Positions 12,206 through 20,887 of a DNA stretch of 34,715 nt are shown piece after piece. The translations under genes were made by a program, and so were the position numbers. Each line of letters opens with the position of its first letter. The first letter of the stretch is position 1. Origin of the DNA: a virus; IMG/VR virus record IMGVR_UViG_3300021956_000007, positions 1-34,715 of that record; one strand, 5' to 3'. The notes beneath the pieces were generated by a model, which saw only the letters and a program-made list of their open reading frames with translations, was not told the DNA's origin and made no database searches.

Positions 12206-13611
12206 TATTTGATCCCGCCTTTCATTAGATTTTCAATGTTGCTGGCTTTTTCCTGCAACTCTTTCATCTCTTTTTGGCTCATACCAGACAACAACTGAAT
12301 CCGAGCCCTTTTTTTCTCATCTTCGCTCATGTTGGAGTCTTGGATGTTCTTCGCCAAGAAGATACGAACATCGTAGTTATCAGCCCATGCCTGTTGGAAC
12401 TTGTTGGCGTGAATTGTGCCGTTTAAAGGGCCGCGATTGTCAACGTATTTCTTAAGTCCTGACCGGAACTCATCCACCGCCGTGTTCATGGCATCAGAAC
12501 GATCAATCACAGACTTCAACGCTTTGGGCGTAATGTCGGCAGAACCAGACGCTAAATCGCTAGTCTCACGCGCCATGTTGGTTGGCACACCCATCGCATT
12601 AGCCATGCGGAGTTGCTGATCTGCCAAGTTCTTCATCAGCATTTCAGTCTCAGAATCACCAAACAGCCACTTGCCAGCCTTACGCAATGCCTGACCAGGC
12701 GCAGAGCCAGCAGCCTTGTTGATGTACTCGTTGATCTTACGGATGGACTGTTTGCTCTCTTGTGCGTTTTGACCCGCCTGAACGCTTTGGTCAATCAGCT
12801 TCACACCTGAGTTATAACGGTCAGTCTGTTGAGCAGTCAACTGGGCAATGTTCCCTGCGGTGACAGGCATATCTTCCATCACCAATGACTTTCCAGGACT
12901 ACGCGCATCCTGCGTCAATGCAGGAGTTTGACCGGCTTGGCCTCCAGGAGCACCAGCGTCACCCAATCTCTCAAGCTGTCGAGTAGACGGATTGATGTGA
13001 TATTTGACGCCGTTAAGTTCAATCGTGCCGCCAGTTTGCAAGGTTTGCTGACCAGCAGGGCCAATACCAAACTGAATGGCGTTCTTGAACGCTTGCGGGA
13101 TGCCTTGCGGGTCTTTAATGCTTTTCTGAATCAGACGTTCAAAAACATTACTAACCTTTCTTTCGGCTTGGGGAACATCAGCAAATAGTCCAGCCGCCTC
13201 ATTCTTCATCTCAAGCAACTTTGCGCTAACCTTTTTGCTGTCACCGCTGTTGATTGCCGGGTCGTTTGCATATCCGCCAATCAAGTCATATAGCTTGGCA
13301 TTTTGAGCCATGTCCAAACTAAATCTGGCTTGCTCTGCTTCCGTTGTGGCTTTTTGCACAGCCAGCGGATTCATTGCGGCGGCTTGAGCAAGTTCTTGTT
13401 GCTTTTGTTGCAACAACAATGGATTCATTGCTTCGGCTTGTTGAACAGATAGTTTAGCTTGCTGAATCTGCAAAGGGTTGTACTCTGCCGCTTGCTGGTA
13501 AGACTGCATACCGCGAGCAAGGTTAAGCATATCCGAAAGTCCCGTCATGGGACTTTGGGTCTGCATGGGCTGAACCGTTAGGTTTGTATTAAAGGGAGCA
13601 GTTGCCATCAT
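12205..13611 (-). CDS. Internal virion (ejection) protein with 18-residue repeats
   Basis: A 468-residue, Gln/Ala-rich, mostly helical protein. Three tandem 18-residue units begin with NPL at residues 45, 63 and 81, each followed by a Gln-rich amphipathic run. It is flanked by the p32-like DNA transfer protein and the peptidase-like protein with start-stop overlaps on both sides; three consecutive large genes of this kind match the ejection-protein set of P22-like phages (gp7, gp20, gp16 position). No catalytic motif. Confidence 0.75.
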   Translation of the reverse strand: MMATAPFNTNLTVQPMQTQSPMTGLSDMLNLARGMQSYQQAAEYNPLQIQQAKLSVQQAEAMNPLLLQQKQQELAQAAAMNPLAVQKATTEAEQARFSLDMAQNAKLYDLIGGYANDPAINSGDSKKVSAKLLEMKNEAAGLFADVPQAERKVSNVFERLIQKSIKDPQGIPQAFKNAIQFGIGPAGQQTLQTGGTIELNGVKYHINPSTRQLERLGDAGAPGGQAGQTPALTQDARSPGKSLVMEDMPVTAGNIAQLTAQQTDRYNSGVKLIDQSVQAGQNAQESKQSIRKINEYINKAAGSAPGQALRKAGKWLFGDSETEMLMKNLADQQLRMANAMGVPTNMARETSDLASGSADITPKALKSVIDRSDAMNTAVDEFRSGLKKYVDNRGPLNGTIHANKFQQAWADNYDVRIFLAKNIQDSNMSEDEKKRARIQLLSGMSQKEMKELQEKASNIENLMKGGIK

Positions 13612-15998
13612 TGACCTTTCATAGCGGCTGCAATATCAGGCAATTGAGACAACAAAAGGGCTTGGTTGATTCCACCCAACGCGCCGCCGTATGCCCCTGC
13701 CTGACCGATCTGACCAGCAGCCTGTGCGCCAGCCGCCCCAACGCCCAAATTGGATTGAGCGTTTGCCAGATTTGTTCCCAAAGTATTAGCCTGTTGTTGA
13801 CTTGTTTGACCAATGCCTGCAATACCAGCCAGCGTGTTGTAGATGTTGGAGCGTTGAGTCTGGTAACGATTAAATGCGTTTTGATACTCTTGGCTTGCCT
13901 GACCCTGGGTGTAGTCCTGCAAACCTCTCATCACGTTGCCGCCAAGACCGCCGCCAGACACGTTACCCAAACGCTGGTTTGCCATTTGACCTTGTTGGAG
14001 TCTAAAAGCGTAACCAGGATCAATGCCCTGTTGGAACAGTTCAGGCGTGAATTGTTGGGTTAGGTAACCAGTCCCGGTAGCCATCCCCATCGGATTGCCT
14101 TGGGCGTCATATTGCGTATATTGACCCGGCAACATTCCCTGAATCTGGTTTAGAGCACCGTAACCAGCGCCTCGATACGGGGCTTGTTGTTGGTTCAGGG
14201 TGTTGAACATGGACTGCTGTTGAGCCAACGCCGCCCTTGCCGCATCTGCTTGGATTTGGGCCGCTTTGGTCGAGGCGTTAGCACCAATCAAACCTTGCAA
14301 AACACCACCAGCACCAGAGGCCAGAGCAGCTTTGCCAAGAGCAGTTGTAGGCATCAAGCCTTTAAGGAAAGCAGATAAAGCTGTACCGCCAGATGGGGTT
14401 GTCGCACCGCCGCCACCGCCGCCAGTTGGGAATCCCATTCCAACATCGCCCATGGCATTGATGTCGGCTCCTTCACCAATGTTCATTCCAACATCAGCCA
14501 TTGCGTTTATGTCATCTTGGCTGATTTGGTCGTAAGTATCTCCAGCAGGATTCCAGCCGCCGCCAATGTCAATGTTGTCAGGTGATGTGTCGCCACCAAA
14601 ATAGTCTAAGATGTCCATATCATTTCCTTGACCCGATGCGGTTAATTGATTATCTTGTAAATCAGACTGAGAGACAACGTTGTCGGCAACCTGCTGCGTC
14701 TCTGAGGCCAGGGGTTGCTCGGGAGTAGCAATCTCTGCGTTTTGAGGCTGAGTTTGTTGATCCGTGTACTCATTTGTGCCCAAGTTTTCAGGCAACAAAT
14801 TAGCCAACGGGGTTGATTCGCCGCTTGATTGGTAATTGTCAATAATGTTGGCATTGACAGAATTGTCAGACTGACCCATGTCTGCCAACGATGTGCTCTG
14901 AGCAGCCTGTTTTCCAGCCAATAAAGCCTGGGTAATCAAGGCATTTGTTGGGTCTTTTCCGGTTAATTCCGCAGAAACCACCGCATTGACCGAATTCTGT
15001 ACAGAAGTGGGCAGACTTGCAAAGTTGGGTATTTGATCCGTAATCAACGGAACAGCAGCAGATACCCCGGCAGTTGTTAAAGTGGTTAAAGGGTCGGTTG
15101 GTCTACCTGTTATTGCAGATGCAGCCGTAGAAACCGCAGTCTTACCAGCCAAGTTGCCAGCAATGTCTGCAAGCGAGTTCATGCCCGATTCTTGAGCCGC
15201 CAACATAGCGGTTTGTACTGAATTTAAGTCAGTACCATATTGCGCCGCAGTAGCCGCCTGATCCCCTAAAACACCCGCTTGCTGACCAATTTGACCAAGG
15301 GCGTAAGACGTACCAGCAGACTTTAAAACATCGCCAAGATCGCCGCCTTGAATAGCTGTTTGAGCACCTGCTACTAAAGGAAGGAACTGAGGCGCAAAGA
15401 TAGCAGTGGCTATTGTGGGTAACGGGCCAAGATCGGAAATAAACTTTTGGAACGTTGTTTGTGTTGGTTTACTCCACTGATAGGACTGACCATTTGGAAG
15501 GGTGTAATTTAAGTCCTTGCCTTGCGTGTCAGTTCTTAAATAGGCAATTCCATCTGGAGTGTTGCCAACACCAACAATGCCACTTTCACCGTTTGGGCCT
15601 AAATTGGCTCTTTGCCAGTTTTCAACAGCATTAGTGGTTACTTGTGTTGCTGGTACTAAATAACCCTGGGTAGAACGTCCGATAAAGGTTAAATATTTTC
15701 CAAAAGTATTTTCGCCGCCAGGAATTGGCACATTAGACAAATCAACATAAGTGCCTTTGTCTTTTAACTCTTGTTGAAATTCTGTAGATAGAAATTGAGG
15801 GCTGAAATAAGTTCCAGGCGATCTACCAAAATCACCAGATGCAGTTACACCTTTTTGGATATAGTCTTGTGGAAGATAATAGTAATCCTGCCCGTTAATT
15901 TTTGTTTTTAGTCCAGCAATATCAGTTAACTTAGGGCCAAAGTTAATATCCCCCGTTAACTTAATATCAGGCATGGAAGTGAATTGGTATGAACTCAT
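13608..15998 (-). CDS. DNA transfer protein, p32-like
   Basis: A 796-residue protein. The N-terminal part carries INGQDYYYLPQDYIQKG; the middle is low-complexity with a Gly-run (TGGGGGGATTP, about 530); the C-terminal 250 residues carry the features of p32-type DNA transfer proteins: GVLQGLIGANASTKAAQIQ, AARAALAQQQSMFNTLNQQQ, DPGYAFRLQQGQMANQRLG and ASQEYQNAFNRYQTQRSN. It is thought to enter the cell with the DNA and help it cross the envelope. It is the first of the ejection-protein trio. Confidence 0.82.
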   Translation of the reverse strand: MSSYQFTSMPDIKLTGDINFGPKLTDIAGLKTKINGQDYYYLPQDYIQKGVTASGDFGRSPGTYFSPQFLSTEFQQELKDKGTYVDLSNVPIPGGENTFGKYLTFIGRSTQGYLVPATQVTTNAVENWQRANLGPNGESGIVGVGNTPDGIAYLRTDTQGKDLNYTLPNGQSYQWSKPTQTTFQKFISDLGPLPTIATAIFAPQFLPLVAGAQTAIQGGDLGDVLKSAGTSYALGQIGQQAGVLGDQAATAAQYGTDLNSVQTAMLAAQESGMNSLADIAGNLAGKTAVSTAASAITGRPTDPLTTLTTAGVSAAVPLITDQIPNFASLPTSVQNSVNAVVSAELTGKDPTNALITQALLAGKQAAQSTSLADMGQSDNSVNANIIDNYQSSGESTPLANLLPENLGTNEYTDQQTQPQNAEIATPEQPLASETQQVADNVVSQSDLQDNQLTASGQGNDMDILDYFGGDTSPDNIDIGGGWNPAGDTYDQISQDDINAMADVGMNIGEGADINAMGDVGMGFPTGGGGGGATTPSGGTALSAFLKGLMPTTALGKAALASGAGGVLQGLIGANASTKAAQIQADAARAALAQQQSMFNTLNQQQAPYRGAGYGALNQIQGMLPGQYTQYDAQGNPMGMATGTGYLTQQFTPELFQQGIDPGYAFRLQQGQMANQRLGNVSGGGLGGNVMRGLQDYTQGQASQEYQNAFNRYQTQRSNIYNTLAGIAGIGQTSQQQANTLGTNLANAQSNLGVGAAGAQAAGQIGQAGAYGGALGGINQALLLSQLPDIAAAMKGQ

Positions 15999-16582
15999 GG
16001 AGTCACCTGATTAACAGTCGCAATGACAGAGGCTGTTGCGGGTCTGGTCGGGGTGGTTGCCGCTGCATAGTATTTAATGGTTGTTGTTGCAGCAACAGTT
16101 GACCAGACAAGTTGAACGTAATCATTAGCGTTTAACTGAACAAAATAGTTCCATCCATTGACGCTATGACCAGGCGTCCCGCCATGAGAGTTAGGAACAC
16201 TGATGTAGCCAGTTGATCCCGCGACATCTACCCCGTTCACCCTAAGCCAAATGGAAACGTCATCCAATTGTGTGTCGGTGTTTTCTAACTGCACGCTGAA
16301 CTGAATATTGTATGTTCCAGCATAAGCAACCACCAACTTACTTCCGCTACTGACCGTCACCCCGTTAGAGTAGTCAGTCGTGTTAAACGTAATCAAAGTC
16401 GCCGTGTTAGCCGTAGCGGTTTGGGTGGTGGTGTCTGAGAAAGCGCCGTATTTCAGATAACCAGAAAACAGGCTACCCAACTTCAATAGATACATCAACC
16501 ACTCTCGTGCGGGACGGTTAGTGGTTACATCCAAGAATGGACTTCTCGGGATGTTGATGTCACCAATGTTGTTGGTTGCCAT
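15995..16582 (-). CDS. Virion protein with jelly-roll-like domain, putative
   Basis: A 195-residue protein. The N-terminal segment RSPFLDVTTNRPAREWLMYL is a probable particle-attachment peptide. From about 60 on, strands such as GTYNIQFSVQLENTD, DVSIWLRVNGVDV and NDYVQLVWSTVAATTTI recall the C1q/TNF-like jelly-roll fold used by phage fibres and head decorations. It is coupled to the gp10-like gene upstream. The exact particle position is unknown. Confidence 0.7.
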   Translation of the reverse strand: MATNNIGDINIPRSPFLDVTTNRPAREWLMYLLKLGSLFSGYLKYGAFSDTTTQTATANTATLITFNTTDYSNGVTVSSGSKLVVAYAGTYNIQFSVQLENTDTQLDDVSIWLRVNGVDVAGSTGYISVPNSHGGTPGHSVNGWNYFVQLNANDYVQLVWSTVAATTTIKYYAAATTPTRPATASVIATVNQVTP

Positions 16583-18564
16583 CAGTTTTCCCCGACAGAG
16601 GCTTTGAGGTTGGCAGAAACGATGACAGCGTTGACCGGATCAGTCACCACGACTTCAAAAATACGATCCCGCGCCATACCTAAACGCCGCCAGATTGCTC
16701 GGTTTTTATACTTGCCCATCGCACCAATACTGACCCAATATTCGTGCGACCAGGTAGAACCTCCGTCATTAGACCAGCGCAGCATAGCCTTGGGATTGGT
16801 TGTTACATCCTGCGTATTGATTGCGTTTTGGTTGGCAATGTACAGAGTCACGTTTGGTGGAACGTTTAGAGTCGCACCGGGATAAATGTAGTACGGATCG
16901 CCAATGTAGTTTGAGGTGTTCTGAGTAGACAGGCCAGTAGTCCCAACGCCAGGCTGGAATTGAATCTGGAACTCATCAAAGTATTGACGCTGAAGATCGG
17001 CGACTAGGTGAGGAGCCCGGCGCACACGGCGAATCTCGTTACCATCATCTGTGTAGACTTCTTTGCTCAGTTCATACAATTTCCCGTTGGAATGGTCGCC
17101 AACGATAATGATGTTTTGGAATAGCGCAGAGCAGTTACCACGGTGACGGTGATAGACGTTATCGCTATCCACCCATAGCCATTTGTGCCACATCTGGGTG
17201 GCTACGTCATAGGCCCAGGTCAGATCAAGAGTAGGGAAGCTGACAACGTAAATCTCGTGGCCTTCTAGCTGATAAGTCCAGGCAATTGCGTCATCAATGT
17301 ACTGATTCTGTAGCGTGTTCTCTACCGCATGGGTAGAGATGCGAACAGGCGTGTAGCCGTTCATCTGGACGATCTGGCCCTCACCGCGGATGTTTCTGGA
17401 GACATAGGCAAATGAGTTACCAAGACGCGCCACAGAAAAAACAGAGGCAATACCGTGTTGGGTAGAAGTTCCAGGGATTCTTTGGAAAGGAAAAGGGACT
17501 GCACCAACATCAACCCAAACCTCGGAAGAATTCTCACCAAGCAGGTAAACCTCTCGATGGTCAACAATCAAAGAAACCAGATTGTCAGGCGCTCCGTCTT
17601 TTAATCCGTAAGACAGATTAGGCGAGACAGGACTAAGGAAGTCAGAAGCGCCCCATTCCTGAGACTGAGGCTTGTTGTAAACGAAATAGTTGTCAACAAT
17701 GTCCACCGTGTTTCCACCCGAGAATGCGCCATCAGAGGACGGAATCTGGGTGAAATTAAGGGCGTATAAGGTCGTAGAGGAAACAGTCTGTGATGTGCTT
17801 ACTGTGTACGTTCCAAGGCCACCAGTACCCGATACAAGGGCAGTAATCATGGTGTTGGCAGTAACACCAGTGCCTTGAATGGTTTGGCCTACATAGAGAA
17901 CCCCAGAAGTCACCGCAGAAACCGTCAGGGTGGTTCCAGAGATAGACCCGGTGACAATCGCTCCAGCCGCAGCCGTAGACATATCCTCAGAAGCAACAGT
18001 CTGGGAAATGTTGACCGTATAAGTTCCCGTCCCGCCAGTACCCGTACCCAAAGCGGTAATAACAGTCTCATTTGCTATCCCAACCCCAAAAACCTCCTGC
18101 CCAACCGCCAAAGTGCCGCTAGAGAGACTTGTAACGGTTAAAGTAGTTCCAGACAGACTGCCCAAGAAAATCGCCGCTGCAGGGGTAGAAATGCGCCAGG
18201 TATACCGATACGCACCGTCAACAATGTAGACGTTAATCCCGTTGTCAGTAATGCCGACCCGCCCCGTGGATGTGTTCAGAAATCCAACAATTGTGGGCGT
18301 TAGATTTGATGACAGAACGTAGACGTAAGGCCCAGATACTGCAACTAATTGCTGACCACCAGAAACAGTCCTCAAGCCACGAATTTCACCGTGGTTAAGA
18401 ACTGCCTTGGTGACTAAGCCGGGAGTTGGGTAAAGCGCAACAACGCCACGCACACCAGGTTGCTTGAGGGGATCAATTTCAGGAAAGAAGTTGATACATT
18501 CCTGTGCATCTTGGTAAATGCTTGGTGCTTCGTAAGACGGGCCGACAAAACCAAAATCTGCCAT
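16582..18564 (-). CDS. Packaged-DNA stabilisation / tail hub protein, P22 gp10-like
   Basis: A 660-residue protein, longer than P22 gp10 (about 470). It begins FVGPSYEAPSIYQDAQECIN and FFPEIDPLKQPG, the family hallmark, and its second half has the beta-propeller-like features AVPFPFQRIPGTSTQHGIAS and WAYDVATQMWHKWLW. The extra length is a two-copy insert at about 135-263 (see the repeat entry). It plugs the portal channel and connects to the needle. Its start is a TAATG overlap with the stop of the GIY-YIG gene. Confidence 0.88.
   Translation of the reverse strand: MADFGFVGPSYEAPSIYQDAQECINFFPEIDPLKQPGVRGVVALYPTPGLVTKAVLNHGEIRGLRTVSGGQQLVAVSGPYVYVLSSNLTPTIVGFLNTSTGRVGITDNGINVYIVDGAYRYTWRISTPAAAIFLGSLSGTTLTVTSLSSGTLAVGQEVFGVGIANETVITALGTGTGGTGTYTVNISQTVASEDMSTAAAGAIVTGSISGTTLTVSAVTSGVLYVGQTIQGTGVTANTMITALVSGTGGLGTYTVSTSQTVSSTTLYALNFTQIPSSDGAFSGGNTVDIVDNYFVYNKPQSQEWGASDFLSPVSPNLSYGLKDGAPDNLVSLIVDHREVYLLGENSSEVWVDVGAVPFPFQRIPGTSTQHGIASVFSVARLGNSFAYVSRNIRGEGQIVQMNGYTPVRISTHAVENTLQNQYIDDAIAWTYQLEGHEIYVVSFPTLDLTWAYDVATQMWHKWLWVDSDNVYHRHRGNCSALFQNIIIVGDHSNGKLYELSKEVYTDDGNEIRRVRRAPHLVADLQRQYFDEFQIQFQPGVGTTGLSTQNTSNYIGDPYYIYPGATLNVPPNVTLYIANQNAINTQDVTTNPKAMLRWSNDGGSTWSHEYWVSIGAMGKYKNRAIWRRLGMARDRIFEVVVTDPVNAVIVSANLKASVGEN
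17776..18162 (-). repeat. Two-copy beta module inserted in the gp10-like protein
   Basis: Residues about 135-192 and 206-263 are two copies of the same module, each opening G(S/T)-(L/I)SGTTLTV and closing GTYTV..SQTV(A/S)S. A third, diverged copy sits in the gp4-like protein (19752-19943). It is probably a surface-exposed beta domain. Confidence 0.85.
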
Positions 18565-19199
18565 TATTTGACATCTCCGTATCGTTCACCATTACGAATT
18601 CTGCGAATTGTGGATTCGCCCACATTAAAGTGTCTGGACGTTGCCGCAATTGTTTGCGTTTGAAGCATAACTCGAACTTCAAGAACCTGCTCTGAAGTCA
18701 AAGCACGCTTTTTGACACATGGCTTGCCTTTTCTTGCCATGCTTATTTTTTGTCTTGTTTCATCCGACAACATTACGCCCTTACGGGGGCTCGTAACGCC
18801 TTTTCTGGATTCTTTCCACTTTGCTTTTTGTTCATCGGAATGGGTTTTACCTTTGAACCCATTGTTTTTTACCAACTTCCAATAAGTGTTTCCAAGCATT
18901 TGCTTTTTATGATCTTCAGAATGTTTGTATCCTGAAGCGCCTTCACCACCATCCGTGGCATTGACCAACTGATAGCCTAGCTTGCGATACTTATCAATGA
19001 CTTCAGCTTCAAGCAAAAAAGCAAGTTCTTCATCCAAATTATCTGCAATGATGGAATGAGTAAATCCGTGTTTATTTACTACGTTTTTCCAATATTGATT
19101 GCGACCACGAATTTTCATGCAACGCAAACCCTTACCTTTGCCGACATAAAAAATGTCGCCAGTATCGGCTTTGTGATGCTGATAAACGTAGTAAGACAT
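18564..19199 (-). CDS. Free-standing GIY-YIG homing endonuclease
   Basis: A 211-residue protein. Catalytic domain: YYVYQH (3-8), IFYVGKGKGLR (17-27) and Glu64/66 in FLLEAEVIDKY. The middle carries NUMOD3-like DNA-binding pieces (GYKHSEDHKKQM, GFKGKTHSDEQKAKW, GVMLSDETRQKIS), and the end has a helix-turn-helix (SEQVLEVRVM, TSRHFNVGESTIRRIRNG). It would cut a conserved site in related genomes and spread by repair. It lies between two vertex genes with no intron signs and ends in a TAATG overlap with the gp10-like start. Confidence 0.93.
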   Translation of the reverse strand: MSYYVYQHHKADTGDIFYVGKGKGLRCMKIRGRNQYWKNVVNKHGFTHSIIADNLDEELAFLLEAEVIDKYRKLGYQLVNATDGGEGASGYKHSEDHKKQMLGNTYWKLVKNNGFKGKTHSDEQKAKWKESRKGVTSPRKGVMLSDETRQKISMARKGKPCVKKRALTSEQVLEVRVMLQTQTIAATSRHFNVGESTIRRIRNGERYGDVK

Positions 19200-19211
19200 T
19201 TTAGTTTTTAC

Positions 19212-20195
19212 CTATCGGAAGAAGCCCCCGGATAAAATCCAGCCTGCGTCCTTTGCCCTCCCCACCAGCAACGAATCCGGATAACGCGCTGTCTGCATTG
19301 GCGTCATGTTGTTGCGCTTGATGGTTGATTTGGATTGTGCTGCGTATTGCTGAATCATTGCAATCTGCACTTGAGAGGCTTTGCCGTACATAGGCATTAG
19401 GCGCTCTGCCAAACACCATCTGAGGGCCATCTGATAGCCTTGCGGGAACAGAATGGTGTCATTAAGCGTTTCGTAGCGGCTGAAAATCGTGTTGGCAAAC
19501 AGGTGCATTTCGCCTTGTGATGGGTTAGGCCACACAAACAGATTGCCCGATTCTTCACCAGGATTGAAGTAAATCGCCTTGGGCCACGGGCCGTTCAGCG
19601 TCTTTAGTCCAATCATTTCGTAATCTTCTAGCGCCAACACCGCTACCGGATAGTCTAGGCCACCAGAGATGATCGGCTGACCGTTAGAAGTTGTATTGAT
19701 ACGCACAAACGCAGAGTTAATCTGCAAGGGTTTTTGGTAGTAAGCGGTGATCGTAGTCGAGGCAACCGATTGGTTGATGTTGACCTGATACGTTCCCTGC
19801 TCGTTGACGTTACCACCTGCGCCGGTCAGGAATTGGGTGATCTTTGTCCCTGCCTGGATACCCGTACCGCTTAGAGTCTGACCTTGGGCAACCGCGCCAG
19901 AGTTGATGCCGGTAACCGTCAGGACGTTTCCAGAGATTGAGCCGGTAAACGATGCGCCAATAAAGTTCTGGGTGCTGGGATCAGGGCCGATTGTGTATTG
20001 AACCTGACCAGCAATGACCGGGAATATGATCTCGGTCACGTTGAACACCATCATGTTCTCATTGCTCCACTGATCGATCATGTCGTTCAGCATATCAAAC
20101 GCATCCTGCGCTGCGTCAGGGGTCGGTGTCTCTCCTGCTTCCAATGCGCCGATGTCTTTTAGGGCTCTGCTAATAATGTCTATCGGCTGAGTCAT
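19212..20195 (-). CDS. Tail accessory / head completion protein, P22 gp4-like
   Basis: A 327-residue protein, about twice P22 gp4. It opens [19 protein letters not shown] and [20 protein letters not shown], the family signature; the second half has [19 protein letters not shown]. Residues about 85-148 are an inserted module like those in the gp10-like protein. gp4 binds the portal after packaging and starts tail assembly. Following the endonuclease gene in transcription order comes gp10-like, keeping the P22 order gp4 then gp10. Confidence 0.88.
   Translation of the reverse strand: MTQPIDIISRALKDIGALEAGETPTPDAAQDAFDMLNDMIDQWSNENMMVFNVTEIIFPVIAGQVQYTIGPDPSTQNFIGASFTGSISGNVLTVTGINSGAVAQGQTLSGTGIQAGTKITQFLTGAGGNVNEQGTYQVNINQSVASTTITAYYQKPLQINSAFVRINTTSNGQPIISGGLDYPVAVLALEDYEMIGLKTLNGPWPKAIYFNPGEESGNLFVWPNPSQGEMHLFANTIFSRYETLNDTILFPQGYQMALRWCLAERLMPMYGKASQVQIAMIQQYAAQSKSTIKRNNMTPMQTARYPDSLLVGRAKDAGWILSGGFFR
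19752..19943 (-). repeat. Third copy of the beta module, in the gp4-like protein
   Basis: The module opens [20 protein letters not shown] and ends [16 protein letters not shown], matching the two copies in the gp10-like protein with a small insertion ([10 protein letters not shown]). It shows module sharing between neighbouring vertex proteins. Confidence 0.8.
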
Positions 20196-20204
20196 TTTGT
20201 GTCC

Positions 20205-20519
20205 TTATAGGTCAGGAGTGAACACCTGCGGAAGCCAGGGAGCAATCACCGCTTTACGGCTTGCTAATGCTTGGAGTTGCTCGTCTAGACGGGATTTTAT
20301 GACGCATTTCCCGTCACGCATAGACGATCCTTCAATCCAGCCAATCACCATTTCTTCTGTTACCTGGTCAAAAGGAACAGATGCAGGACTATCAAAAAAC
20401 CAATTACCCTCTGTGTCTACAGATAAGTCATCAGCTTCTGCAATAACGTGATATTTGGCAGAAGTGATGCGCCCATCCTCTGCCTGAATATCCTTGATCG
20501 TCCACTTGTATGTTGGCAT
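20205..20519 (-). CDS. Small unknown late protein, paralogue 1
   Basis: A 104-residue protein: MPTYKWTIKDIQAEDGRITS, VPFDQVTEEMVIGWIEGSS, IKSRLDEQLQAL and APWLPQVF. It shares its plan with the next gene upstream: N-terminal beta sandwich-like strands, the motif (D/N)Q(V/L)TE..V(I/L)GWI, a helix, then a Pro-Trp end. This type is common beside phage tail genes; its role is unknown. Confidence 0.8.
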   Translation of the reverse strand: MPTYKWTIKDIQAEDGRITSAKYHVIAEADDLSVDTEGNWFFDSPASVPFDQVTEEMVIGWIEGSSMRDGKCVIKSRLDEQLQALASRKAVIAPWLPQVFTPDL

Positions 20520-20521
20520 TT

Positions 20522-20869
20522 TTAGGCCCAGGGCAGGGGCGGCGTAACCACCGGAGGATTGATCTGGTTGGCAATCTGCTGTTGTACGGCAGCTTCCGTT
20601 GCAGCTTTATCTACGCCATTAGCCCAAATCCAGCCAAGCACCTGTTGCTCGGTAAGTTGGTTGTAGGGCGTGAAAGCGCCACCTGTCGGGGCAGGAACGG
20701 CACAAGTGCTATACACAGAGCCGGTATAGGTGTTTCCGCCTGATACTTGCTGTCCAGAGCAGCTCCAATGCACCACGAATACAACGTCAGTTTCCCCGTC
20801 AGCTTGCGGGTAGCAGTCCATAGCGGTTACGTCCCAAGTCATGGTAATAGAGGTTAGGGTGTCGGTCAT
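20522..20869 (-). CDS. Small unknown late protein, paralogue 2
   Basis: A 115-residue protein with the same layout as its downstream neighbour: strands SITMTWDVTAMDCYPQADG and DVVFVVHWSCSG, then PYNQLTEQQVLGWIWANG, a helix AATEAAVQQQIANQI and a PPLPWA end. Tandem duplication followed by divergence is likely. It lies between fibre genes and vertex genes; a virion or assembly role is possible. Confidence 0.8.
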   Translation of the reverse strand: MTDTLTSITMTWDVTAMDCYPQADGETDVVFVVHWSCSGQQVSGGNTYTGSVYSTCAVPAPTGGAFTPYNQLTEQQVLGWIWANGVDKAATEAAVQQQIANQINPPVVTPPLPWA

Positions 20870-20887
20870 GGTTTTTCCTTTCAGGGA

